A stretch of DNA of 64,000 nt from DATDIC01 sp963777625 (GTDB lineage: Bacteria > Pseudomonadota > Alphaproteobacteria > Acetobacterales > Acetobacteraceae), in NCBI GenBank assembly GCA_963777625.1, contig CAVZRO010000026.1, positions 62,001-126,000 of the forward strand, read 5' to 3'. Positions within the stretch are counted from its first letter, which is position 1, and each line of letters begins with the position of its first letter. A program made the translations under genes and the position numbers. The notes under the pieces are model-generated. The model had not been told where the DNA came from. It did no database searches and saw only the letters and a program-made list of their open reading frames with translations. Positions 46,875 through 56,528 of the stretch are shown here, in pieces.

Positions 46875-47576
46875 ATGGTGGCTAGGCTAGATCGCGACGC
46901 CAAGCGCGTGGCACTGCTCAGCAGTCCGCTGTTCGAGGCAATGAATCCCGAGGAACTGGAAGAGGTGCTGCGGCTCTCTTCCGAACGTCGCGTCACGCGT
47001 GGGGCGTCGATCTTCCAGAAGGGCGACGAAGGCTCTTCCATGATGGCGGTATTGTCCGGCCGCGTGCGCGTCAGCTCGGTTTCGGTCGAAGGCAGGGAGA
47101 TCACGCTCAACGTCATCGATCCCGGCGAGGTCTTCGGCGAGATCGCCTTGCTCGACGGCAAGCCTCGCAGCGCCGATTGCACCGCGATCGAGGAAACCAT
47201 GTTGCTGGTGCTGGAACGGCGGCATTTCCTGCCATTCCTGCAGCGCCACGAGAGCCTCTATCTGCGGCTGATCGCCGTATTGTGCGAGAAGCTGCGCAAT
47301 ACCAGCATGGCGCTGGAGGAGTTGGCGCTATTCGATCTGCCCGCGCGGCTGGCTCGCGTGCTGCTGAAACTTGCACTCGATTACGGGCGGCAGACGCAGC
47401 AGGGCATTCGCATCGACGTGAAGATGTCGCAGCGCGACCTGTCGAACCTGGTCGCCTCTACGCGCGAGAGCGTGAACAAACAGCTCCGTATCTGGCGTGA
47501 CGATCGGGTTGTCGATCTGGACGGCGGTTACCTGATCCTGTGTCGCCCCGACGAACTGCGCATGCTGGTGGAATAA
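46875..47576 (+). CDS. Crp/Fnr-family transcriptional regulator
   Basis: A 233-aa regulator. The cyclic-nucleotide-binding domain covers residues 15-130 (RRVTRGASIFQKGDEGSSMMAVLSGRVRV, DPGEVFGEIALLDGKPRSADCTAI), followed by a dimer helix. A winged helix lies at about 165-230, with the recognition helix in MSQRDLSNLVASTRESVNKQLRIW. No FNR-type iron-sulfur cysteines are visible, so it is more like the CRP branch. An ATG at 46875 was chosen because the upstream in-frame sequence overlaps the MBL gene and is not homologous. Targets are not identifiable. Confidence 0.9.
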   Translation: MVARLDRDAKRVALLSSPLFEAMNPEELEEVLRLSSERRVTRGASIFQKGDEGSSMMAVLSGRVRVSSVSVEGREITLNVIDPGEVFGEIALLDGKPRSADCTAIEETMLLVLERRHFLPFLQRHESLYLRLIAVLCEKLRNTSMALEELALFDLPARLARVLLKLALDYGRQTQQGIRIDVKMSQRDLSNLVASTRESVNKQLRIWRDDRVVDLDGGYLILCRPDELRMLVE

Positions 47577-47619
47577 TCATTCCCCCGTCCCGGCCGCCCA
47601 CCCGTCACGGCCGCCCCCC

Positions 47620-47657
47620 CGTCATGGCCGGGCTTGTCCGGGCTTGTCCCGGCCATC
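47620..47657. repeat. Partial copy of dispersed repeat B (ATGGCCGGG core)
   Basis: CGTCATGGCCGGGCTTGTC followed by CGGGCTTGTCCCGGCCAT forms a stem of the same family as 12590-12634 and 43487-43526. It lies between two convergent genes, the Crp/Fnr regulator and the IolE-like gene, and may end both transcripts. Confidence 0.65.
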
Positions 47658-47683
47658 AACGCTTCACCATCCCCTCGCGCTCA

Positions 47684-48571
47684 TCAGCCCAGCCCCGCCT
47701 CCGCAACGAATCGGCGCAGATTCGCACACCCCAGCCGTGCGTAGTGCAGCGGTTCCGCCTTGGCCGGGTCCTGCTCAGCCTCCACCACCAGCCAGCGATC
47801 ATAGCCCGGCAGTTCCTTCAGCACCGCCACGAAATCGATCCCACCATCGCCCGGCACCGTAAAAACCCCGGCGATCACCGCATCGAGAAAGCTCCGTTCG
47901 CCCCGCTGCTGCACGTCCTGCATCACCGACGCACGCACATCCTTGCAGTGCACATGTCCGACTCGCTCGCGCCAGCGCCGCGCCAGCGCAACCGGATCGC
48001 CACCCGCAAACACCGCATGCCCGGTATCCAGCAGCAGGCGCACGGCCGATCCGGTGCTGTCCATCAGCCGGTCGATCTCCGCCTCGGTCTGCACGACCGT
48101 GCCCATGTGGTGGTGATAGACAAGCTCCAATCCCTCGTCCGCAACTGCCTTCCCGAGATCGGTCAGCCGCTGCCCAAATCGCGCCCATTCCGCAGCCGGC
48201 AGAACTGGCCGCCGCGACAACGGCACCGATCGATCCCCGTGCACCGTGTTGGACGTTTCAGCCACAATCACCACGCGGCACCCGAGCGCCTTCAGCAGCT
48301 CCAGATGCGGGCGCATCGCCGATCGTTCCGCAGCCGCGTCGCGCCGCAGCAACTCGCAGGAGTACCACCCGGACACCAGATCAAGCCCGTGCGACGCCAG
48401 CACGGCATGCAATGCCGCAGCATCGAGCGGGAACTTATGGCCCATCTCGATTCCCTCGAAGCCGGCTTCGTGCGCCTCCCGCAGACAGGTTTCCAGCGGC
48501 GTCGCGCCGCCGAGCTCGCGCAGATCGTCGTTGGACCAGGCGATCGGATTGGTACCAAGCCGCACGGACAC
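47684..48571 (-). CDS. iolE: Myo-inosose-2 dehydratase-like TIM-barrel protein (IolE)
   Basis: About 295 aa. It opens VSVRLGTNPIAWSNDDLRELGGATPLETCL, typical of IolE, and continues with GFEGIEMGHKFP, LVYHHHMGTVVQTEAEIDRLMD with metal-site histidines, LLLDTGHAVFAGGDP and VGHVHCKDVR. IolE dehydrates 2-keto-myo-inositol to the dione hydrolysed by IolD. The GTG at 48571 has an AGGGGG ribosome site eight bases upstream and lies four bases after the iolD stop; I reject the longer start at 48622 because it overlaps iolD. Confidence 0.88.
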   Translation of the reverse strand: MSVRLGTNPIAWSNDDLRELGGATPLETCLREAHEAGFEGIEMGHKFPLDAAALHAVLASHGLDLVSGWYSCELLRRDAAAERSAMRPHLELLKALGCRVVIVAETSNTVHGDRSVPLSRRPVLPAAEWARFGQRLTDLGKAVADEGLELVYHHHMGTVVQTEAEIDRLMDSTGSAVRLLLDTGHAVFAGGDPVALARRWRERVGHVHCKDVRASVMQDVQQRGERSFLDAVIAGVFTVPGDGGIDFVAVLKELPGYDRWLVVEAEQDPAKAEPLHYARLGCANLRRFVAEAGLG

Positions 48572-48575
48572 GCGT

Positions 48576-50418
48576 TCAATCCCCCTGCCGTTGCGCGGCG
48601 CGATGCGCCACCCAGCCGGCATGCGCCGTCACCACCTGCTCACGTGCCGACACCGCCGGCACCGGCACATCCCACCAGTGCCCGCCTGCCTCGGTGCTGA
48701 TTGCCGGATCCGTATCGATCACCACGACGAACGTGCGCGCAGCCTCACGCGCGCGGGCCAGCGCGGCATCCAGCTCGCTCAGGCTGGCGACCTTCTCGGC
48801 AACCGCACCCAGACTCTCGGCATGGGCGCGAAAATCAACCCGCGGCAACGTCACATGACGCGCGGTCGCCAACAGATTGTTGAACGACACGCTGCCGGTG
48901 GACCGCTGCAACCGGTCGATGCAGCCGAAACCGCCATTGTCCAACACCACGATGGTCAGCTTCAGCCCCAGCATCACCGAAGTGGCGATTTCCGAGTTCA
49001 TCATCAAATAGCTGCCGTCGCCCACCATGACGATCACGTCCGCGTCGGGCCGCGCCAGCTTCACCCCCACCCCGCCGGCAATTTCATATCCCATGCAGGA
49101 ATAACCATACTCGAGGTGATACGACCCCGGCCGCGCGCTGCGCCATAGCTTGTGCAGCTCGCCCGGCAGCCCACCGGCGGCGCACACCACCACGGAATCC
49201 AGCCCCGCGGCGCGCTGCACGGCACCGATCACCTGCGCGTCCGATGGCCGCTCGGCATTGGTTGCCGCCGTCGCCGCTTCCGCCTGCGGACGCCATGTCG
49301 CCTCGGCATCAACGGCGGCACGGGTCCATTCCGCGGGGGCAGCGAACCGCCCCAGCGCCCCGGTCAGCGCGGCGAGGCCCGCTCGCGCATCCGCCACCAG
49401 CGGCAGCGCGAGATGCTTGGCCGCATCGAACGACTGCACGTTCAACGCGACCAGCCGCCGGGCCGGATTCTGGAACAGTGCCCAGGAACCGGTGGTGAAG
49501 TCCGACAGCCGCGTACCCACCGCCAGAACCAGGTCCGCACGCTCCGCCATCTGGTTCGCGGCGCCAGTCCCGGTCACGCCAACCGCGCCCAGGTTCAGCC
49601 GGTGCCCGTCCGCCAGCGCCCCCTTCCCGGCCTGCGTCTCCGCCACCGGCATCCCATGCCGTTCGGCAAAGCTCAGCCAGCGCATCCGTCGCATCCGCGT
49701 AATGCACCCCGCCGCCGGCAATGATCAGCGGCGCCCGCGCCGCGCGGATCGCCGCCACCGCTTCGGCCAGCTCGGCGGGATCGGGCTCCGGACGACGAAT
49801 ACGCCACAATCGAGAAGCGAAGAACGACTCCGGATACTCATACGCTTCCGCCTGCGTATCCTGGCACAGCGCCAGCGTCACCGGGCCGCACGCCGCCGGG
49901 TCGGTCAGCACGGTCAGCGCGCGCGGCAGCGCCGCCAGTATCTGCTCCGGCCGGGTAATACGGTCGAAATACCGGGAAACCGGGCGGAAACAATCATTGG
50001 CGGACACCGTGCCGTCAGCGAAATCCTCCACCTGCTGCAACACCGGATCGGGGCGGCGGCTGGCGAACACATCCCCCGGCAGGAACAGCACCGGCAACCG
50101 GTTCAGATGCGCCACTGCGGCGGCGGTGATCATGTTGGTCGCCCCAGGCCCGATGGACGTGGTGCAGGCCATCATGCGGCGCCGCCGGGACGCCTTGGCA
50201 AACGCGACGGCAGCATGCGCCATCGCCTGTTCGTTGTGAGCTCGAAAAGTCGGCAGGCTATCTTGCACTCCGGCCAGTGCCTCGCCCATCCCGGCGACAT
50301 TACCATGCCCGAAGATCGCCCAAACGCCGGCAAACAGCTTCGTGCGGCGCCCATCGAATTCCGTCTCCTGCGCCGCCAGCCAGCGCACCAGCGCCTGCGC
50401 CATCGTCAGCCGGACCAT
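48576..50418 (-). CDS. iolD: 3D-(3,5/4)-trihydroxycyclohexane-1,2-dione hydrolase (IolD; one frame break)
   Basis: About 613 aa, a thiamine diphosphate enzyme that opens the inositol-derived ring. The N-terminal ThDP domain shows LFAGVWAIFGHGNVAGMGEAL, FRAHNEQAMAHAAVAFAKAS and CTTSIGPGATNM. The C-terminal domain shows LEYGYSCMGYEIAGGVGVKLARPDADVIVMVGDGSYLMMN, with the GDG...N cofactor motif. The frame breaks near 49677; dropping one G of a GG pair joins DATDAL to LSFAERHGMPVAETQ. An AGGAGGG ribosome site precedes the ATG at 50418, 61 bases from the divergent ABC transporter. Confidence 0.9.
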
Positions 50419-50479
50419 CGCGCCCTCCTGCTATTCCAGGTCGCCCGAACTGCATTTAGCGTGTCCGGCAGGAGGTGTC

Positions 50480-51568
50480 ATGGCAACCCTGGCGCTGGAG
50501 TTGGTGCGCAAGTCGTTCGGCATGCTGGAGGTCGTGCACGGCATCGACCTGGCGGTGGCGGACCGCGAGTTCATCGTGCTGGTCGGGCCGAGCGGCTGCG
50601 GCAAGAGCACTATCTTGCGCATGATCGCCGGACTGGAGGATGTCAGCGCCGGGTCCATCCTGATCGACGATCAGGTGGTGAACGAGCGGGAGCCGAAGGA
50701 GCGGGACATCGCGATGGTGTTCCAGGACTACGCGCTCTATCCGCACATGACGGTGTCCGACAACATGGCGTTCGGCCTGCGTTACCGGGGTCACCGCCGG
50801 GCCGATATCCGTGCGCGGGTCGCCACCGCCGCACGCATCCTGGATATCGAGCCGCTGCTGGAACGCATGCCGCGCGAACTGTCCGGCGGCCAGCGCCAGC
50901 GCGTCGCGATGGGACGCGCCATCGTGCGGGACCCCAAGATCTTCCTGTTCGACGAGCCGCTGTCGAACCTGGATGCCAAGCTGCGCGCACAGATGCGGAC
51001 GGAGCTGAAAAAGCTGCGCGCCCGGGTCGCCACCACAACGGTCTATGTCACCCACGACCAGGTCGAGGCAATGACGCTGGCGGACCGGATCGTGGTGCTC
51101 AATCACGGCATCGTCGAGCAGATCGGCACGCCCGACGACATCTATGAGCGGCCGGCTTCCAGCTTCGTCGCCGGGTTCATGGGCTCGCCACCGATGAACC
51201 TGCTGCCGGCGCGCGTCATCACGCAGAATAACGGCGCGGCGCTGCTGCTGGCGGACGGAACCCGTATCGAGACCAACGGACGACACCCAGGGGAAATTCA
51301 CCGGGAAATTTCAGTGTGGTGCGGCATTCGTCCGGAAGATCTGATCATCGCCCCATCCGATACGGCCGGCGCGGGAGTGCTGCGCGGCCAGGTGCTGGCC
51401 GTCGAGCCACTGGGGCCCGAGGCGCTGGTGACGGTCGCCACTGCCGGACAGGACGTGGCAGCCCGAATACCCGCCAAACCAGTTCGCAAGGCCGGCGAAG
51501 TGGTGACGCTGGCGGTGCAGTCTGCAAAGCTGCATCTGTTCGATCAGCAGAGCGGCCGTCGGTTGTGA
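50480..51568 (+). CDS. Carbohydrate ABC transporter ATP-binding protein (UgpC/MsmK-like)
   Basis: A 362-aa ATPase. The Walker A is GPSGCGKSTILRMIAGLEDVSAG, the Q loop is MVFQDYALYPHMTVSDNMAFGL, the signature is LSGGQRQRVAMGRAI, the Walker B is IFLFDEPLSNLDAKLRAQM, the H loop is VYVTHDQVEAMTLADR. The C-terminal third (from about 245) is the TOBE/MalK regulatory domain, with WCGIRPEDLIIAP. GGAGG lies five bases before the ATG. It is the first gene of a four-gene transporter, divergent from iolD-iolE, so inositol or a related polyol is the likely substrate. Confidence 0.92.
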   Translation: MATLALELVRKSFGMLEVVHGIDLAVADREFIVLVGPSGCGKSTILRMIAGLEDVSAGSILIDDQVVNEREPKERDIAMVFQDYALYPHMTVSDNMAFGLRYRGHRRADIRARVATAARILDIEPLLERMPRELSGGQRQRVAMGRAIVRDPKIFLFDEPLSNLDAKLRAQMRTELKKLRARVATTTVYVTHDQVEAMTLADRIVVLNHGIVEQIGTPDDIYERPASSFVAGFMGSPPMNLLPARVITQNNGAALLLADGTRIETNGRHPGEIHREISVWCGIRPEDLIIAPSDTAGAGVLRGQVLAVEPLGPEALVTVATAGQDVAARIPAKPVRKAGEVVTLAVQSAKLHLFDQQSGRRL

Positions 51569-51588
51569 CCGTGTTCAGGGAGACAACA

Positions 51589-52840
51589 ATGGAAAAGATC
51601 ACTCGTCGCGCGGCAATTGCCGGAGCCGGGCTCGCCGCACTGGCACGGCCAGCGGTCGCGCAGACGAACAAGCAGGTGAGCATCCTGACCTGGAACATTC
51701 CCAATGCTCAACCGCTGATGGACCAGTGGATCAAGGATTTCACCGCCTCCCGCCCGGGTGTGGAGGTACAGTGGCTCGACAAGAAGGGTCCCGACCTGCC
51801 GGCCTTCTATCAGACGCAACTGGTGGCGGGCACGCCCCCGGACGTCATCGATCTGCAAGGCGGCCTGGGGATCGAATATGCCGCCCAGGGAGCATTGGCC
51901 GACCTGACGCCCATGCTGTCAGCGCACCCGGACGTGAAGGCGCGGTTCAACACCGACTACCTGAACAACTGGGTGTATGACGGCAAGAACTACATGCTGC
52001 CGTTCTACGTTTCCAAGACCTTGCTGTTCTACAACAAGACGCTGTTCGAGAAAGCCGGCCTGGCCGGACCGCCGCAGAGCTTCGACGATATCCTGACGCA
52101 GGCCGCAAAGATCGGTACCGGCGACAACAGCGGCTTCCTGACGCTGAACTTCGACTGGCTGTACTGGCCGCTGTTCAAGATGAACAACATCGAGCTGCTG
52201 ACCGCGGATCTGAAGCACGCCGCGTTCGACACCCCGGAGATGATCGCGGTGACCGATCGGCTCGCCAAGGCCACGGCGACCCCGGCGATCGACAAGATAT
52301 CCTGGACCGGACGCTGGGTGGAGCCGCTCGGCGCCTTCTCGTCCGGCCGGGTCGGCATGCTGCACGCCCACTCGCCGGCCTATTTGTACATCAAGGGACA
52401 GGGGCCGTGGGTCAACCAGGACACGCTCGGCGTGGCACAAATGCCGGGCAACTGGGCCACGCCGAACAGCCACGGGATGGGCATTTCCAAGCAATCGCGC
52501 AATCCCGAGCTGGCGTGGGAGCTGCTGAGTTTCCTGACCGATCGGACCCAGGCGCTGGCGTTCGCGCGCGCCTTCAAGGTGCTGACCGGCAATACCGCGG
52601 TCGATCAGAGTTCTGCTGAAGGACATGGCCGCGCAGGACAAGCTGGGCGCGGCGGTGCTGGAAACCCAGCTCCAGTTCACCGACCGGATGTGCGGCAACT
52701 GGCCGCTCGGCAACGACAGCCAGGTGAAGGATGCGTTCTGGCCGGAGCTGCAGGGCGCGCTGCTCGGTCACCGCGATGCAAAGGCAGCGTTGTCCGAAGC
52801 CAAGCGGAAGGTCGAACGCGTGCTCCGCAACAACGCCTGA
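51589..52840 (+). CDS. Carbohydrate ABC transporter substrate-binding protein (one frame break)
   Basis: About 416 aa, family 1 extracellular solute-binding fold. The N-terminus MEKITRRAAIAGAGLAALARPAVAQ looks like a twin-arginine signal. VSILTWNIPNAQPLMDQWIKDFTASRPGVEVQWL and GTPPDVIDLQGGLGIEYAAQGALADLTP are typical. The frame breaks near 52611; dropping one T joins NTAVDQS to LLKDMAAQDKLGAAVLETQLQ, ending at the TGA at 52840. Without that repair the end of the protein would be missing. The permease follows 18 bases later. Confidence 0.9.
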
Positions 52841-52858
52841 TCACAGACGAACGCGGCG

Positions 52859-53764
52859 ATGCGGCCGGGGACGCGGCGCTACAACCGAAGCGGACTGCGC
52901 CGCACCGCGCTGATCGCCTGCTTTCTGCTGCCGTCGCTGGCGATCTTCCTGCTCTACCGCGTGGCACCCCTGGGCTGGAACCTGTACTTGTCGTTCGAGC
53001 ACTGGTCGCCGCTGCATCCGGCTCGCTGGGCCGGGGCCGATCACTACATCGACATGCTGGACGACGATGTTTTCTGGCAGGCGCTGTGGAACACGCTGAT
53101 CTTCATGGCCGCGGCCCCCATCGCCATCGCCGCGGCACTCGGGCTGTCGCTGCTGGTGAACAGCGACCTCAAGGGCGCGGCGATCTATCGCACCATCGTA
53201 TTCCTGTCGTATCCGCTGATGACGGTTGCGGTCGGTATCATCTGGCGCTGGATGTATGATCCGCGCGGCGGACTGATCAATTACGTGCTGCGGTCGCTCG
53301 GCGTCATCCACCACCCGATCGCGTTCCTGGAATCCGATGGCTGGGCGCTGCCCGGCGTGATCCTGGCCGATTTCTGGCAGGTGCTGGGCTTCTACATGAT
53401 CGTGCTGCTGACCGGCTTGCAGAGCATTCCGCCGCATCTCTATGAGGCGGCCCGCATCGACGGTGCCCCCGGCTGGGCGCGCTTCCTTCGCATCACCCTG
53501 CCGCTGCTGCGTCCGTCGCTGTTCCTGTGCGCGGTGATCGGCATGCTGAATTCGTTCACCGCCTTCGACCTGGTCTACATCATGACGCAGGGCGGCCCCG
53601 ACCACGCGACCGAGCTGCTGATCACTTACATCTATCGTACCGGTTTCGGGCAGACCCAGTTCGATTACGCCGCCGCCCTCACGATCGTGCAATTCGTGCT
53701 GCTGCTGGTGCTGACATGGGCGGCACACCGCGCAGCCGGGCGCAACGCCGGAGCATTGGCGTGA
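52859..53764 (+). CDS. Carbohydrate ABC transporter permease 1
   Basis: A 301-aa MalF/UgpA-like permease with six membrane segments. The first is ALIACFLLPSLAIFLLYRVAPLGWNLYLSF. The EAA loop is LYEAARIDGAPGWARFLRITLPLLRPSL. ITYIYRTGFGQTQFDYAAALTIVQFVLLLVLTWAA is the last helix. Its stop overlaps permease 2 (GTGA), so the two are translated together. Confidence 0.94.
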   Translation: MRPGTRRYNRSGLRRTALIACFLLPSLAIFLLYRVAPLGWNLYLSFEHWSPLHPARWAGADHYIDMLDDDVFWQALWNTLIFMAAAPIAIAAALGLSLLVNSDLKGAAIYRTIVFLSYPLMTVAVGIIWRWMYDPRGGLINYVLRSLGVIHHPIAFLESDGWALPGVILADFWQVLGFYMIVLLTGLQSIPPHLYEAARIDGAPGWARFLRITLPLLRPSLFLCAVIGMLNSFTAFDLVYIMTQGGPDHATELLITYIYRTGFGQTQFDYAAALTIVQFVLLLVLTWAAHRAAGRNAGALA

Positions 53765-54582
53765 GGCTGCGCCGGACCGTTCTGCTCGGCGTCCGCCACG
53801 CCGTGCTGGTGGCGGTGTCGATCGCCATGCTGGTGCCGTTCTACTGGGTGCTGAAGACGTCGCTGACCGGAGAGAACATCTACGCCTATCCGCCGCATCT
53901 TATCCCGGTGGGCGCCAACCTGTTCCACTATGTCGATGTCTGGTACTTCATTCCGTTTCCGCGCTACCTGCTCAACAGCGTCGTGGTGTCGCTGCTGGCG
54001 GTGGCGGGAAACCTTATCCTCAACGCGATGGCCGGGTACGCCCTGGCGCAGAATTTCGCCGGACGCCAGGCGGTGATCCTGCTGCTGCTGAGCTGCATGC
54101 TGATCCCGTTCCAGGCGACCATCATCCCGGCTTATCTGATCACCGCGCATCTCGGCCTGCTGAATTCCTATCTCGGCCTGGCGCTGCCGCTGCTGTCGAC
54201 GATCATCTGCATATTCGTATTCAAGGCGGCGTTCGAGGCGGTGCCCCGCTCGCTGCTCGATGCCGCGCGGATGGACGGGCTGAACGACGCGCGCATCCTG
54301 CTGCGGATCATGCTGCCGCTCAGCAAGCCGGCGGTGGCGACCAACATCATCCTGTCGTTCATCTGGTCGTGGAACGCCTTCCTCTGGCCGCTGATCGTCA
54401 CCCGGACGCCGGAGATGCAGACCTTGCCGCTCGGCCTCGCGCGATTTCTCTCCTACATGGAAGACACCACGGGCGCGCTGTACGCCTTCGTGGTGATGGT
54501 GCTGGCGCCGGGACTGTTCGTGTTCTTCATGGCCCAGAAGGAATTCATCCGCGGCCTGACGGCCGGTGCGGCCAAGGGATGA
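53761..54582 (+). CDS. Carbohydrate ABC transporter permease 2
   Basis: A 273-aa MalG/UgpE-like permease. It shows SIAMLVPFYWVLKTSLTGENIYAYPPHLIP, YLLNSVVVSLLAVAGNLILNAMAGYALA and the EAA loop LLDAARMDGLNDARILLRIMLPLSKPAVATN. The GTG at 53761 overlaps the preceding stop; I reject longer in-frame starts because they lie in permease 1. It completes an ATPase, binding-protein and two-permease set. Confidence 0.94.
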   Translation: MRLRRTVLLGVRHAVLVAVSIAMLVPFYWVLKTSLTGENIYAYPPHLIPVGANLFHYVDVWYFIPFPRYLLNSVVVSLLAVAGNLILNAMAGYALAQNFAGRQAVILLLLSCMLIPFQATIIPAYLITAHLGLLNSYLGLALPLLSTIICIFVFKAAFEAVPRSLLDAARMDGLNDARILLRIMLPLSKPAVATNIILSFIWSWNAFLWPLIVTRTPEMQTLPLGLARFLSYMEDTTGALYAFVVMVLAPGLFVFFMAQKEFIRGLTAGAAKG

Positions 54583-54586
54583 GCCG

Positions 54587-54964
54587 ATGCGCCTGAAGCC
54601 GGCGTTACGCAGCCGCTTCACCCTCGTGCCGACGCTGCTGGTCCTGCTGATCGGCGGGTGGAACCTATACGTCGCACAGCATGATCACGGGCGGATCAGC
54701 GGCCGGGTGGTGGACGCCTCCGGCCATCCGGATGCCGGCGCGACGGTGATCCTGTACCAGTTGCAATTCTCCAACGAGGTCGAACGCGCACGGACGCAAA
54801 CCGATGCGCTGGGCCGGTTCGGATTCGGCAACAATCGATCCCACCGGGCCGAACTGCAGGCCTTCGGACCAAACGGAACCAAATCCGTCCGGCGAACCAT
54901 ACGGCTCTGGTTCCGCGCGCAGGATCGCGTAGTGGCGGCACCGCTGGTGATTGAAGCGCCCTGA
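54587..54964 (+). CDS. Membrane-anchored carboxypeptidase-regulatory-like domain protein
   Basis: A 125-aa protein with one N-terminal membrane segment (about 12-30, LVPTLLVLLIGGWNLYVAQ). An exported beta-sandwich follows: ISGRVVDASGHPDAGATVILYQLQ, TDALGRFGFGNN and LWFRAQDRVVAAPLVIEAP. This is the CarboxypepD_reg/transthyretin-like fold, which often binds carbohydrates or serves as a modular adaptor. It lies two bases after permease 2 and may act as an accessory of the transporter on the periplasmic side. Confidence 0.7.
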   Translation: MRLKPALRSRFTLVPTLLVLLIGGWNLYVAQHDHGRISGRVVDASGHPDAGATVILYQLQFSNEVERARTQTDALGRFGFGNNRSHRAELQAFGPNGTKSVRRTIRLWFRAQDRVVAAPLVIEAP

Positions 54965-55059
54965 TGAAGTGAAATGCCCCGGTGATCAGCGAGGCGATGT
55001 CGGCGTGGCAGCATTGCCGTGGCGGCTGCGCGCGCCCCAACTGTGTCCCCCTCCCCTTG

Positions 55060-55358
55060 CGGGCTACCAGATTCGCAGATTTTTGATGCCTGAGCAAAAC
55101 CAATGCCTGCCGTGCGGTCTGGAATTTCTGCCAGCCACGGAGCAGAACGATCGGACCTGGCTCGCCATAGTATCCGGTCCAACCACCCAGCCGCCCGCAA
55201 ACCCAGGCGGCATAGGCCAACGCGTCGGGGGCGTGCGGATTGCGCTGCCTGGCGATGGCGCCTTCGACCGAACGGTTGAGCGCCTGCAACAGCGCGACGT
55301 CCTCGGCCGCGACGATGTCGCTCAGCGGCTGCGCGGTCTGGCCGCTGCGTGCGTGCAG
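55060..55358 (-). mobile_element. IS4-type transposase C-terminal fragment
   Basis: A minus-strand stretch reads LHARSGQTAQPLSDIVAAED, then IARQRNPHAPDALAYAAWVCGRLGGWTGYYGEPGPIVLLRGW. The RNPH...LAYAAWVxGRLGGWxGY...PGP block is the C-terminal signature of IS4-family transposases, with the late catalytic region ahead of it missing. There is no N-terminal part and no terminal inverted repeat. It is a relic between the ABC transporter and the ornithine cyclodeaminase-like gene. Confidence 0.75.
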
Positions 55359-55403
55359 GCGTGCCGCTGTTCTACAATGTGCGTGGGGTAGCGGCCAGGC
55401 TGG

Positions 55404-56414
55404 TCATTCGTCCTTCGCTTCGAGCATCTTCAACGTGGTGCCGACACCCTCCGCGAGGGCGCGCCGGTACAGCCAGTCGCCCAGCACCACGTCACTGACA
55501 GCGAAGCCGCGGTGCCAGAACAGGATGCGCTCCTGCACCGTCTCTCGGCCGGCGACGATGCCGGCGGTGATTTCCCCGATCTCGGCGTGCACTTGCCGCC
55601 GGGCGATATCGCCGCTGAGGATGAGATCGTGAAGCTGGCCACCCTTCGTGCATTGCTCCCAATCGTCCACCACCAGCTTGTCGATCGACAGCGCGAGTTT
55701 GGGCTCGATTGCCCGCACCCAGCCGTAGGTGACCAGCAGCGTGCCGGGGCCGAGATCAGCATCGTGCAACAACGCTTCCGGCTCGGTCAGGCGCGTGGCT
55801 TCAACGACGATATCCGCTCCGGCAGCAGCTTCGGCCGCTGATGCCACGGGGAAGGCGGTGATCCCCAGCTCGGATCGCACACGCGCGGCCAGGCGTTCCC
55901 GCGTTTCCAGGCGCTTGCTGACGATACGAATTTCGGTCAAAGGGAATTTGCTCGCCAGCAAACGGAGATTGCTGAACGCGGTGCCACGCGCGCCCAGATG
56001 GGCGACGATGCGTGACTCCGCTCGCGCCAGATGCATCGCGCCGACGCAGGTGACGGCGCCGGTGCGCTGCCAGGTCAAGACGGTGGCATCCATGATGCAA
56101 CAGGGAACGCCGGTTTCAGGATCATACAGCGTCAGCAGCGCGACCTCGGACGGAAGACCGCGGCGCCAGTTGTCAACGTAGTCGCCGACGACCTTCACCC
56201 CGGCGCGACCGACCGGCGCCACGTAGCCGGACAGGATGTTGAAATGTCCGTTGAACCGGGAATCGAGGTGCAGATGTGCTTTCGGCGGCATCACCACCTG
56301 CTTCCGGCCATGGGCGGACAGACCGGCTTCGATGATGCCAAGCAGTTCATCCGGTTCGGGGCTGAGTGCCTCCACCTGGGCGCGGTCGAGGAAACGGAGG
56401 TGGATATCGGGCAT
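55404..56414 (-). CDS. Ornithine cyclodeaminase/mu-crystallin family protein
   Basis: A 336-aa NAD(P)-dependent enzyme. It shows FLDRAQVEALSPEPDELLGIIEAGL, PPKAHLHLDSRFNGHFNILSGYV, GVKVVGDYVDNWRRGLPSEVALLTLYDPETGVPCCIMDATVLTWQRTGAVTCVGAMHLAR, then the Rossmann segment IVAHLGARGTAFSNLRLLASKFP. The GxGxxG is atypical (HLGARGTA). Related enzymes cyclise ornithine, reduce imino acids or act on N-alkyl amino acids. The gene is divergent from HyuB locus 3 (114 bases between starts), so it may act in the same amino-acid or cyclic-amide route. Confidence 0.85.
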   Translation of the reverse strand: MPDIHLRFLDRAQVEALSPEPDELLGIIEAGLSAHGRKQVVMPPKAHLHLDSRFNGHFNILSGYVAPVGRAGVKVVGDYVDNWRRGLPSEVALLTLYDPETGVPCCIMDATVLTWQRTGAVTCVGAMHLARAESRIVAHLGARGTAFSNLRLLASKFPLTEIRIVSKRLETRERLAARVRSELGITAFPVASAAEAAAGADIVVEATRLTEPEALLHDADLGPGTLLVTYGWVRAIEPKLALSIDKLVVDDWEQCTKGGQLHDLILSGDIARRQVHAEIGEITAGIVAGRETVQERILFWHRGFAVSDVVLGDWLYRRALAEGVGTTLKMLEAKDE

Positions 56415-56528
56415 TGGCGGACCCGCGGGTTGCGGTGCGGATGGAGACACGGATCCGCCAGGGCGGGCAACCGAGCCGTTGCCGGGCCGGCATTGCCTCC
56501 GCCGCGCAGAGATGGTCCGATCCGGCAT

